From NCBI GenBank assembly GCA_029210865.1, contig JARGGE010000065.1, positions 1 to 10,290 of the forward strand: a stretch of 10,290 nt of DNA, given 5' to 3'. Positions within the stretch are counted from its first letter, which is position 1, and each line of letters opens with the position of its first letter. This document shows positions 1-6,435 of this stretch, piece after piece. The translations under genes and the position numbers were made by a program. The stretch comes from Trueperaceae bacterium. Its GTDB lineage: Bacteria > Deinococcota > Deinococci > Deinococcales > Trueperaceae. Under the pieces are notes generated by a model. That model made no database searches, had not been told where the DNA came from, and was given only the letters and a program-made list of their open reading frames with translations.

Positions 1-61
1 TGCCACTTCACGAATCATATCCAGGTGCCGCGCCGCGCGCGCCCGGCGCCGGACCCACCCG

Positions 62-700
62 CTACGCCGCCCGTCCGACCGGCATCAGGTAGATCGGGCG
101 CTCCCCCTCGTCGAGGGCCAGGGCGGCCGCCAGCTCGGCCTCGCGGAGGCCGGCGACCACGACGGTACCCAGCCCCAGCGCCACCGCCTGCAGCGAGACG
201 TTCTGCCCGACGTGCCCCACCTCCATGTCGATCAGGCGGTCGGCGAAGCCGCCGAACGTCGCGGCCGTCCGGGCGGCGACGCTCGAGAGGGCCAGCACCA
301 CGGGCGCGTCGGCGACGAACCCCTGGTTGAGCGTCGCGTCGGCGACGGCACGGCGCCGATCCCCCGCCAGCCGCCGCCGCAGCGCGTGCTCGGCGGGGAG
401 GTACCGGTACACGCCGTCCTCCAGGTCGGGCACGCCGTGCACGACCAGGTCGACCTCGACCGGCAGCGTGCCGCCCGCCGACGGCGCCGTGCGGTAGCCG
501 GTCGCGGGCTCCGTGACGCCCTGCGCCGACCAGGCGAGCTGAGCGATCTGCTGGATCGAGAGCGGCTCCGGGGCGAACGCCCGCAGCGAGCGACGTCGCT
601 CCAGGGTCGCTTCGAGCGAGAGCGTTCCCGTCCGGGACGGTTCGGGGAGCCGGATCGGCTCCGCACCACCCACCGCGTTCGCTTGGCCATGGTCCGTCAT
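62..700 (-). CDS. SagB/ThcOx-type nitroreductase family oxidoreductase
   Basis: The 212-residue product looks like a SagB/ThcOx-type FMN nitroreductase. Visible family features are the early RRRSLRAF phosphate/FMN-binding segment (about residues 35-42), QLAWSAQGVT (54-63), RTAPSAGGTLP (70-80), and the C-terminal half EVGHVGQNVSLQAVALGLG (160-178) followed by TVVVAG. Members bind FMN and oxidise or reduce small molecules; SagB proper oxidises azolines in peptide natural products. No cyclodehydratase or precursor peptide lies nearby in this window, so a stand-alone cytoplasmic oxidoreductase of unknown substrate is the safer reading. I chose the ATG at 700 because GGAGGT lies 7 bases upstream. 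An ATG at 715, adding MEVPS, is also possible because a TATGCT box sits 6 bases before it, which would give a leaderless start. The family call is strong; the substrate is unknown. Confidence 0.88.
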   Translation of the reverse strand: MTDHGQANAVGGAEPIRLPEPSRTGTLSLEATLERRRSLRAFAPEPLSIQQIAQLAWSAQGVTEPATGYRTAPSAGGTLPVEVDLVVHGVPDLEDGVYRYLPAEHALRRRLAGDRRRAVADATLNQGFVADAPVVLALSSVAARTAATFGGFADRLIDMEVGHVGQNVSLQAVALGLGTVVVAGLREAELAAALALDEGERPIYLMPVGRAA

Positions 701-721
701 CGAGGGCACCTCCATCGCCCC

Positions 722-727
722 AGCATA
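722..727 (-). promoter_or_regulatory. -10-like box (TATGCT) upstream of the nitroreductase
   Basis: Read on the minus strand, TATGCT is followed by 6 bases and then the ATG at 715. This spacing matches the leaderless promoter layout seen at two other genes of the window. I see no clear -35 box. If used, translation could start at 715 instead of 700. Confidence 0.4.
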
Positions 728-870
728 GGGGCGACGCTCGGGGGAACCGCGCCCCGACCACCACCGGCCGCACCACGGGCAGGCAGCCCACCGACGAGCA
801 CGATGCCGACCCGGTGCTCCGGCGGGCGGCCCCACCCACCGCATCGCGTACCCTGTCGCCAGGAGGCGCG

Positions 871-1071
871 ATGCCCGAAGACGTCCGGACGGCCCTGCGA
901 CGACGGCTCCTGGCCAGCGTCGTGGTCGGTCTGCTGGCCTTCGGGGCGCCGCCGCCGCGCGCCGTCCCGATGCGGCTCCCCCCGGCGCTCGTCCGCGTGC
1001 AGGAACCGCCATCGCCCGGCGCGCTGGCCTGGCGCGAGTTCTTCGACCCGCTGCGCGCCGAACTCAACTGA
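871..1071 (+). CDS. Small hypothetical protein with N-terminal hydrophobic anchor or signal
   Basis: A 66-residue protein that I do not recognise. It starts with a basic stretch (TALRRR) followed by a hydrophobic segment LLASVVVGLLAFG (about residues 13-25). It could therefore be an exported protein or be anchored by one N-terminal helix. The rest is rich in Pro and Arg and ends in FFDPLRAELN. The ATG at 871 is preceded by AGGAGG (861-866, 4-base gap), and a TACCCT box lies at 849-854. The gene is divergent from the nitroreductase. Its TGA stop (1069-1071) sits two bases from the inverted repeat of the insertion sequence, so the last bases could have been altered by the insertion. The good ribosome-binding site supports a real gene, but no function can be given. 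Confidence 0.6.
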   Translation: MPEDVRTALRRRLLASVVVGLLAFGAPPPRAVPMRLPPALVRVQEPPSPGALAWREFFDPLRAELN

Positions 1072-1072
1072 C

Positions 1073-1081
1073 ATGGGTTGA
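1073..1081 (+). repeat. Subterminal inverted repeat, transposase-distal end (RE)
   Basis: ATGGGTTGA here is the exact reverse complement of TCAACCCAT at 2404-2412. It marks the end of the insertion sequence downstream of its transposase, two bases past the TGA stop of the preceding small gene. Confidence 0.75.
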
Positions 1082-1099
1082 TCTTTGTCAAGTGGGCAT

Positions 1100-1280
1100 G
1101 AAAGGGCTGCGACTCGTACGGGGTCACAGCCCTTTCGTTGATGGGGGTCCTTGGTGACGTGCGGGTCGGTTCTCGACGCGTTGTCAGTCTGATCTGCGCG
1201 GGTTGGGTACCGCAGAACGACGTGTTCGGCAGGAGGCGTGTCGCGGTCTAGGGTCGAGCGTGGCCGCCGGAGGGCGGCTG
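1100..1280 (-). ncRNA. Candidate bridge RNA (seekRNA) of the IS110/IS1111 element
   Basis: This lies in the non-coding 3' end of the element, read on the minus strand. Three structures occur in order. First is a hairpin GCCGCC-CTCC-GGCGGC (1278 to 1263). Second is a stem CTCGAC (1258-1253) with GTCGAG (1177-1172) enclosing about 75 bases. Third is a 10-bp stem GAAAGGGCTG (1136-1127) with CAGCCCTTTC (1109-1100) and a 17-base loop. Inside the second stem, CCTAGAC (1252-1246) follows the 5' arm directly, and ACTGACA (1188-1182) lies 4 bases before the 3' arm. CCTAGAC is identical to the left flank of the element on the minus strand (2422-2416). ACTGACA is complementary to the right flank, TGTCAGT (1073-1067). 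That matches the left and right target guides of bridge RNAs. RNA ends are not known; the identification is inferred. Confidence 0.55.
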
Positions 1281-1319
1281 CTCATAGCGGACTCGCGCAT
1301 CGCCCCCAAGACGCTGCCG

Positions 1320-2332
1320 TCACCATCGCGCCAGGAGGGGGTCGGGATCAGGCGGGCCGGATCGTGACGCCATCACCGCCAACGACCAGCACCAACCGGC
1401 GAGCTCGCGGGCGACCGCTGCGTTCGCGACGACCCTGCGTTCGCCGCGCGCCTCGAACGCCCGCCAACGCCGGTGGAGCCGCAGGTTGCCCTGGTGCGCG
1501 CGTTCGCGCGCTTCCGGGCTCGCCAGCACCCAGCGGGCGCGCAGGGTCGGCGAGGTGGGCGTGTAGCGCGTCCGGTGGTGCCACGCGGCCTCGACCAGTC
1601 GCCGATCTCGACCGCCAGAGCGAACGCCGTGAGCGTCGAGATGCCCCACAAGCACGACAGGTGCTGCGCGACGCCCGTGAACTCGCTCCCGGCCGCGATG
1701 GCGAGGATCGCTTCATCCAACCGATCGCGCCGGTCGTGAACGGCGACCACCGCCTCGTGCGCGGCGTCGAACGCGGCCAGCAAGCCAGGCAGCTCGAAGC
1801 GCAGCCGGCGCAACCTGTCGTGATGTCGGGTCGTCCACGTCGTCTTGCCCGAGTGCGCGATGCCGCGCCGCAACAGCAGCTTCCCGAGGCGGTGCCGGGC
1901 GCTCATCAGGTGCCGCCGGGCGTCCTCGCGGGCGCGCACCAGATCGCGTGCGGCCTTCTGAGACTCGCTGGGGATCGTGACCGCGACGATCTCGTCCAGC
2001 CGCAGCAGCTTGGCGATGTGCAGGGCGTCGCGGGCGTCGGTCTTCACGCGCTCACCGAAGGGCCGCTGCAGCTTCGAGGGAGCGAGCACCTCACAGCGCA
2101 CGCCACCCGCCCGGAGCGCCCGCGCGAGCGTGAAGCCGGTCGGGCCGGCCTCGTACGCCACCGCGACCGGACCCGGCAGGCTTCGGATCCACGCGAAGAC
2201 CTCCGCGGGGCTCGAGCCGAGACGGCGCCGCAAGACCTCGCCCGTGTCACCGTCGAGGGCTGCCCCGACGACCGCGTGGGCGTGGACGTCCAAACCGACG
2301 TACGTCCGCTCTCTTATCAGGGCCTCCCTCAC
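1320..2332 (-). pseudogene. IS110-family transposase with internal deletion and frameshift
   Basis: The N-terminal RuvC-like DEDD domain is intact: YVGLDVH (Asp15), AYEAGPTG (Glu61) and KTDARDA (Asp99 and Asp102), counting from the GTG at 2332. A helical linker follows (about residues 115-220), then the start of the C-terminal Transposase_20 domain, LWGISTLTAFALAVEIGDW. After this the frame changes at 1592-1601 and resumes in another frame as LVEAAWHHR, then HRRWRAFEARGERRVVAN and ARELAGWCWSLAVM, ending at 1320. Intact relatives carry about 40 residues between these blocks (GLVPSE-SSG and ITKTGN motifs, from family knowledge), including the catalytic serine. So a deletion of roughly 120 bases, not a multiple of three, removed the serine half of the composite active site. 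The start is uncertain: the GTG at 2332 has no well-spaced ribosome-binding site. Confidence 0.85.
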
Positions 2333-2403
2333 GTATGTGGCTCTACGGATGGAAGGCCTCCTCCGGCCGCAACCCACGGGCCACGCGAGTGGAGGCCCCT
2401 ACG

Positions 2404-2412
2404 TCAACCCAT
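2404..2412 (-). repeat. Subterminal inverted repeat, transposase-proximal end (LE)
   Basis: TCAACCCAT on the plus strand pairs with ATGGGTTGA at 1073-1081. Beyond it the flank reads, on the minus strand, CCTAGACGCT directly before ATGGGTTGA. Confidence 0.75.
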
Positions 2413-2433
2413 AGCGTCTAGGCGGCGCGCTCA

Positions 2434-3119
2434 TCACCCTCGGATGGCTTCGATGGTGCGGTTGCTCATCCGGGCCATCCATGGGAACACCAACTGCTGC
2501 ATCCGGCTCATGCGAACGTAGGCCGGCGACGCCATGTAGTCGGCGACGTCCTCCCAGATGCCGTGGTCCTCCACGACCGCGCCCATGTGCACGAACCCCT
2601 TCTCGCCGAAGCTGAACGCGCAACTGGTCGGACCCTTCGTCATCGACAACGAGAAGCCCGTCGTCCTGCCGCTGGCCAGGAGCCGCTTCAGCGCACCGTC
2701 GTAGAAGCGTCGGTCGTTGATGTACGAATCCATGGGCTTCCACTCGCCGTCCAACTCGACCTCCAGCCACGCGTGTCCGCCCGCGGCGGGAAGGGCTCGG
2801 AACGCGAACGAGGGGAAGATGCCTCGCATGATCTCGACCGAGATCAGCCCCGTGTGCACGCGCGCGGGGATGCCCGCCGCCTTGCACAGGGCCAGGAAGA
2901 GCGTCGCCTTGGTGGTGCAGTACCCGACCCGGTACCCGAGCGTCTCGGATGCCCGGACCTCGTCCCACTTCGGGGGAAACCGAAGCGGATCTCGTCCCGC
3001 ACGAAGTAGAAGAGGCTCTCCAGCTGGTCGCGCCGCTCGAGACGGCCCTCCGTCCGTTCGCGCGCCAGGTCTCGGATCGCGGGGTGATCGGCGTCGGCCA
3101 ACGGCTGCCTGGTGCTCAT
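2434..3119 (-). pseudogene. Transglutaminase-like superfamily protein, single frameshift
   Basis: The protein, about 228 residues if repaired, is a transglutaminase-like cysteine protease fold. The visible triad is Cys in GYCTTKATLFLALCKAAG, His in GGHAWLEVELDGEW and Asp in MDSYINDRRFYDG. The N-terminal part (MSTRQPLADADHP... LFYFVRDEIRFGFP) is in a different frame from the part starting PKWDEVRASETLGY. The shift maps to a run of five C on the minus strand (2972-2976); a sixth C would restore FGFPPKWDEV. The ATG at 3119 is chosen because GGAGGG lies 9 bases upstream; a TAGCAT box lies at 3163-3168. No signal peptide or membrane segment is seen. Substrate unknown. This may be an intact gene with a sequencing error or a recently broken one. 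Confidence 0.8.
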
Positions 3120-3271
3120 GAGGCACATCCCTCCGTGCGGCGAGACCCCCGGCCGTCCCCTCATGCTACGTCCGGGGGGTTCGGTGGCCACCTCAACCCT
3201 CACGAGGCGAGACGCTCCAACGCGACGAGCGTGCGGGATGCCACCAACCGGAGCCGCCGCTCGCACCCGGG

Positions 3272-3277
3272 TATCCT
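3272..3277 (+). promoter_or_regulatory. -10-like box (TATCCT) for the K+ channel gene
   Basis: GGGTATCCT lies about 30 bases before the ATG, leaving room for a short leader with the ribosome-binding site GGAGGAG. No convincing -35 box is seen at 16-18 bases upstream. Confidence 0.35.
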
Positions 3278-3307
3278 CCGGCAACCCCACCCCGGAGGAG
3301 AAGCGCC

Positions 3308-3646
3308 ATGCTCTCGTTCTTGCTCACCCTGACGCGGTTCTTCCGCGCGATCGCGCGCGCGTGGCGCGACCCGCTCTTCCGCTCGACGCTCGCCCTCACC
3401 GTCGCGCTCCTGGCCTCGGGCACCGCCTTCTACGCGACCGTCGAACGCCTCTCGCCGCTCGACGCGCTCTACCTGCGCGTGATGACGCTCACCACCGTCG
3501 GCTACGGCGACGTCCACCCGGTCACCGCGGCGGGCAAGGTCTTCACGATGATCTACGTGCTCGTGGGCGTCGGGGTGCTGGTCGCCTTCGTCACGCGGTT
3601 GGCGCAGGCGACGGCGCGGGAGGAGGGGCCGCCCACGCCGTCCTGA
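3308..3646 (+). CDS. Two-helix potassium channel (Ion_trans_2 type)
   Basis: The 112-residue protein has the architecture of a minimal K+ channel subunit: TM1 about residues 28-44 (TLALTVALLASGTAFY), a pore helix at about 50-62, the selectivity filter TVGYGD at 63-68, and TM2 about 78-97 (VFTMIYVLVGVGVLVAF). Such subunits form tetramers in the inner membrane and pass K+ down its gradient. The N-terminal cytoplasmic stretch (about 25 residues) is basic and amphipathic. No C-terminal RCK/TrkA domain is present; only a short charged tail follows TM2. The ATG at 3308 is preceded by GGAGGAG (3294-3300) at a 7-base gap, and TATCCT at 3272-3277 may be its -10 box. It is divergent from the transglutaminase-like gene and convergent with the hydrolase downstream. 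Confidence 0.9.
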   Translation: MLSFLLTLTRFFRAIARAWRDPLFRSTLALTVALLASGTAFYATVERLSPLDALYLRVMTLTTVGYGDVHPVTAAGKVFTMIYVLVGVGVLVAFVTRLAQATAREEGPPTPS

Positions 3647-3675
3647 GCCTCGCGTGCGCGCCGTTCGGGCGCCCG

Positions 3676-3724
3676 GATGGGCGCGGGCGGCGCACCGGCA
3701 TCGCCCGCGCGCCGCCCGCCCATC
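3676..3724. terminator. GC-rich hairpin between convergent genes
   Basis: Arms GATGGGC-(GC)-GGGCGGCGC (3676-3693) and GCGCCGCCCGCCCATC (3709-3724) pair over 16 bp with a 2-base bulge and a 15-base loop. It lies between the stops of the K+ channel (3646) and the hydrolase (3735), so it could serve both strands. There is no T-run, so an intrinsic terminator role is likely but not certain. Confidence 0.5.
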
Positions 3725-3734
3725 GGCCCCCCGC

Positions 3735-5170
3735 TCAGCGCACCGGGAAGCGCACCTGCAGCCAGTCGGTGATCGTCTCGAGCACGATCGGGTCGATCGT
3801 CGTGGCGATGGCGCCGTACTCGTCGACGCTGCCGGTGGTGGCGGGCTGCATGAGGTGGTTGAGGCCCGCGAACGTGACCACGGTGGCGTCGGGGTTGCCG
3901 GCGGCGGCCAGGGCCTCGCGCATCGGTCCCTCGTTCTGCTCCGCGAGCACCTGCACGTCGAGGCCGCCGAAGAAGGCCAGCGTCGGGACGGTCAGCTGCT
4001 CGAGGTAGGGCCGCGGGTCGAAGAGGACGAAGGCGCGGAACGACGGGCTGGCGGTCGCCGCTTGGTTGGCAGCGATGATCTGCTCGATGGTGGCGTCGTC
4101 GGGCCGCCGGTCCGCCGGCGTCGCCTCGAGCTCCTCCTCGACGCGCGTGCGGACGAGCGCCCGGGCGCCCTCGAGGTCGCCGTCCTGGAGCAGCACGTGG
4201 AGCGCCTCGAGGAAGGCGAACTGGCTCGCGACGGCATCCGCGACGGCCTCGTCGGTCACGGCGGGGTTCGCGGCGCGCATCGCGAGCTCGATGATCCGCT
4301 CGTTCTGCGCCAGGAGCGTTTGGAAGCCATCGACGGAGGGGCCCGCCATCAGGATGACGAAGGCGACGTCGCCATCGGCCTCCACGGCGGCGGCCGGCGC
4401 CAGGAAGCCGCCCTGGCTGTGCCCCAGCAGGCCCACGCGCTCGGGGTCGACGCGCGGGTGGTCGCGCAGCAGCGCGACGCCGGCGAGCACGTCGCCGAGC
4501 AGTTCCTCGTAGGTGGCGTCGGTGTCGCTGCCGGTGCTGCCGCCCACGCCGCGGTCGTCGACGCGCAGCACCGCGTAGCCGGCGCGCGTCAGGTGGTCGG
4601 CGATCACCAGGAAGGGCTTGTGGCCGAGGATCTCCTCGTTCCGGTCCTGCGGTCCGCTGCCGGTCATCAGGAGCACCGCAGGGGCGCGCCCGTCGCCCGG
4701 CGGCAGCGTGAGCGTGCCGGCCAGGGTGACGTCGCCGCTGGCGAAGGCCACCTCTTCCTCGTCGTACGGGAAGGGCGGCAGCGGCTCCTGCGGCCGCAGG
4801 GCCATGGGCTCGTCGCCACGTTCCAGGAAGTACGGGAACGCCTGCCCGCTCTGGGTGAAGGTGCCCTCGATGCGGTCCCCGTCGAGGGTGCCCACGAAGG
4901 TGGGATCGCCGGGGACGCCGGGCATGACGAAGCCGATCTGGTCGCCGTCGAGCACGACGTCGGCCAGCGGGAACGCCTCCAGCCCCTGCGCGGGGATGTC
5001 GATGGTGCCGGTCAGCCCGGCGCCCGCCTCGTCCGTAGCGAGGGTGACGCGGATCTCGAGGTTCAGGACGTCGGGCCGAGCACGCCGCACCAAGCGCCGA
5101 CGGGGTCGGGCCGCGCCAGCGCGACGGCGGCGAGGAGGGCGAGCAGGAGGGCGACGAAGCGACGGGTCAT
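3735..5170 (-). pseudogene. Exported alpha/beta-fold hydrolase, single frameshift near N-terminus
   Basis: If repaired, this encodes about 478 residues. It has a signal peptide (MTRRFVALLLALLAAVALA), an N-terminal beta-rich domain (about 25-130: EIRVTLA, GLTGTIDIPAQG, IEGTFTQSGQAFP), then an alpha/beta hydrolase domain with oxyanion region LLMTGSGPQDRN, nucleophile GHSQGG (Ser about 252), acid GGLDVQV (Asp about 405) and GLNHLMQ (His about 439). This is the layout of secreted esterase/dipeptidase-like hydrolases; the substrate is unknown. The signal peptide frame runs into GAWCGVLGP and a stop, while the rest is one base off. One extra base at a G run (plus strand 5073-5075) would restore GPDVLNLEIRV. 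The ATG at 5170 has GGAGA 5 bases upstream. All catalytic residues are intact, so a sequencing error is a real possibility. Confidence 0.82.
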
Positions 5171-5264
5171 GGGGTCTCCGTTTCGGGCCGGAGCAGGGCG
5201 CTCGCGCGCACCCGCATCGAGGTCGTGAGGGCGCATGGAATGGAGCTGATGGCTCGGGCAGACC

Positions 5265-5474
5265 CTAGCGCACCAGCAGCCAGATGCCGATGGCGATGGC
5301 AACGACGCCCCAGACGCCGATGAACACCTGGGTGCCGACCTCGCCGAGGAGCTTCTTGAAGCCCTCGATCTTGCCCAGGTCCCAGATGGCCGCTGGAGCC
5401 TTGAAGAGCGCGAGCGCGAGGCACAGCGCCCCGTAGAGCAGAAGCGCGATCGCCAGGATCGTCATCCCATCCAT
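5265..5474 (-). CDS. Small two-helix membrane protein
   Basis: A 69-residue protein with two hydrophobic helices, about residues 4-25 (MTILAIALLLYGALCLALALF) and 48-68 (TQVFIGVWGVVAIAIGIWLLV), joined by a short polar segment with IWDLGKIEGFKKLLGE. This arrangement places both termini on the same side of the membrane. I know similar small actinobacterial and Deinococcota membrane proteins but no assigned function. The ATG at 5474 is preceded by AGGAGG at a 5-base gap, which favours it over the in-frame ATG at 5465. It lies 94 bases upstream of the exported hydrolase on the same strand, so the two may be co-transcribed. A TACGCT box at 5570-5575 (minus strand) could be a distant -10 element. 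Confidence 0.78.
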   Translation of the reverse strand: MDGMTILAIALLLYGALCLALALFKAPAAIWDLGKIEGFKKLLGEVGTQVFIGVWGVVAIAIGIWLLVR

Positions 5475-5667
5475 GCCGTCCTCCTGCGGCGCGCCTCGGC
5501 GCGACGGCGCCCTCGGAGGCTCGGTGCCGTTGGGCGCCCGACGTGGCCGAACGCGGGCCGATCCCCCTCAGCGTACGCGCGTCCGCGAGCCACGGCGACG
5601 GGCGCTTGGCCTCCATATCCCGCCGCTGCGCGGGTCCGATCGCGCATGATGGCCCGAGGAGGTACCC

Positions 5668-5766
5668 ATGCGTCACGCGCGGCTGCATCGCACCGCCACG
5701 CCGCGGATGAGCGACGACACCCGTGGCACGACCGAGGCTCGGATCATGCTGGCTGGTCAGCCATGA
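5668..5766 (+). CDS. 32-residue small ORF translationally coupled to the TrmO-like gene
   Basis: The ATG at 5668 has a strong ribosome-binding site, AGGAGGT at 5657-5663 with a 4-base gap, the best one in this intergenic region. The ORF runs through MRHARLHRTATPRM, SDDTRGTTEARIMLAGQP and stops with TGA at 5764-5766. That stop overlaps the ATG of the next gene as ATGA (5763-5766), a standard coupling arrangement. The following gene has no good ribosome-binding site of its own, so ribosomes ending here may restart on it. The segment TEARIMLAGQP weakly recalls the start of maltose/galactoside O-acetyltransferases (TEkekMLAGe), so it may instead be a gene remnant. The start signal is seen directly; the role is inferred. 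Confidence 0.45.
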   Translation: MRHARLHRTATPRMSDDTRGTTEARIMLAGQP

Positions 5767-6236
5767 GCCTCGACGCCGTCGAGCGTCGCCCCGGCGAGGC
5801 CGTCATCGACCTGCCGGTGGAGCGCCACGCCGCGTTGATCTTCATCGGCCGCATCGAGACGCCCTGGGCCACGCGAGCCGAGTGCCCGCGGCGGGGCGAC
5901 CCGGAGCACGGACCCGACTGCACCGTCCTGCTCGATGCGCGCTGGCAACCGGCCCTCGAAGGGATCGCCGTCGGTGACGAGCTCCAGCTCCTCTACTGGA
6001 TGCATCGTGCGCGGCGCGACCTGGTGACCCAGGCACCCAGCGGCCGGCACGAGACGCTGGGCGCCTTCGCGCTGCGCTCGCCCAACCGGCCGAACCCGAT
6101 CGCCAGCTCCTCGGTCCGCCTCATCGCCATCGACGGCGACCGACTGACCGTCCGCGGGCTCGACTGCGTCTCCGGAACGCCGCTGCTCGACATCAAACCG
6201 GAGCGCCGCGGCGAACCTTCGGCCCACCGCGGGTGA
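5763..6236 (+). CDS. trmO: TrmO/TsaA-type tRNA (t6A37-N6) methyltransferase-like protein
   Basis: The 157-residue protein is a single TsaA/TrmO beta-barrel domain. Diagnostic motifs are FIGRIETPW (27-35), LGAFALRSPNRPNPIASSSVRL split at 99-120, and RGLDCVSGTPLLDIKP (131-146). TrmO proteins use SAM to N6-methylate threonylcarbamoyladenosine at position 37 of tRNAs reading ACN codons. E. coli TrmO has an additional C-terminal domain that is absent here, and the usual RPNPIG is RPNPIA. The exact substrate is therefore less certain than the fold. Cys41 and Cys53 flank a GDPEHG loop, as in the shorter alphaproteobacterial type. The ATG at 5763 is chosen from the ATGA overlap with the upstream small ORF and because homology begins soon after it. 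The in-frame ATG at 5646 would add 39 residues of low-complexity sequence. Confidence 0.85.
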   Translation: MSLDAVERRPGEAVIDLPVERHAALIFIGRIETPWATRAECPRRGDPEHGPDCTVLLDARWQPALEGIAVGDELQLLYWMHRARRDLVTQAPSGRHETLGAFALRSPNRPNPIASSSVRLIAIDGDRLTVRGLDCVSGTPLLDIKPERRGEPSAHRG

Positions 6237-6283
6237 GCGCGGCCCACCGGTCGCCATCCGACCCGCTCGGCCCAGCGACCGTG

Positions 6284-6348
6284 GCCCGGGAAGCGGCGGC
6301 GCCCGACGGCACGTGCACCCGAACCCGTGTCGAACGCCGCCCCCGGGC
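6284..6348. terminator. Long imperfect hairpin between convergent genes
   Basis: GCCCGGG-aa-GCGGCG (6284-6298) can pair with CGCCGC-c-CCCGGGC (6335-6348): 6 and 7 bp separated by a small internal loop, with a 36-base terminal loop. It lies between the convergent stops at 6236 and 6436. There is no T-run, so a terminator role is tentative. I see nothing else in 6237-6435. Confidence 0.35.
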
Positions 6349-6435
6349 TCACGGCCGGACCCCCACGCACCCGCCCGGCTGGAGACGTTCGCGCCGCGGC
6401 GTGCGCGGGCCCAGCGGCCGCCCCAAGGCGCCTGG

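Larger units (their letters stand above)
1073..2412 (-). mobile_element. IS110-family insertion sequence, IS1111-like layout, decayed
   Basis: The element is bounded by a 9-base inverted repeat, ATGGGTTGA at 1073-1081 and TCAACCCAT at 2404-2412. The exact tips may lie a few bases outside, since IS1111-group repeats are subterminal. It carries one DEDD-type transposase on the minus strand. About 80 bases lie before that gene and 247 non-coding bases (1073-1319) after it. A long 3' non-coding end is the layout of the IS1111 group, in which the guide RNA is encoded downstream of the transposase. The element sits between the stop codons of two convergent genes and disrupts neither visibly. The transposase is broken, so the copy should not move on its own. 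Confidence 0.82.

Noticed and set aside
1100..1136. Hairpin read as an intrinsic terminator of the 66-residue gene
   Set aside because: It lies inside the insertion sequence boundaries and has no T-run on either strand. It fits better as part of the element's RNA end.
1238..2521. Long plus-strand ORF across the insertion sequence
   Set aside because: The translation has no recognisable domain and lies opposite the transposase, whose DEDD motifs and homology blocks are clear on the minus strand.
3654..5228. 524-residue plus-strand ORF opposite the exported hydrolase
   Set aside because: It is a shadow of the minus-strand hydrolase, which has complete catalytic motifs. No motif or ribosome-binding site supports the plus-strand frame.
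5646..5762. Upstream in-frame ATG as the start of the TrmO-like protein
   Set aside because: It adds 39 His/Arg/Ala-rich residues without family similarity and has no ribosome-binding site; the strong site here serves the ATG at 5668 in another frame.
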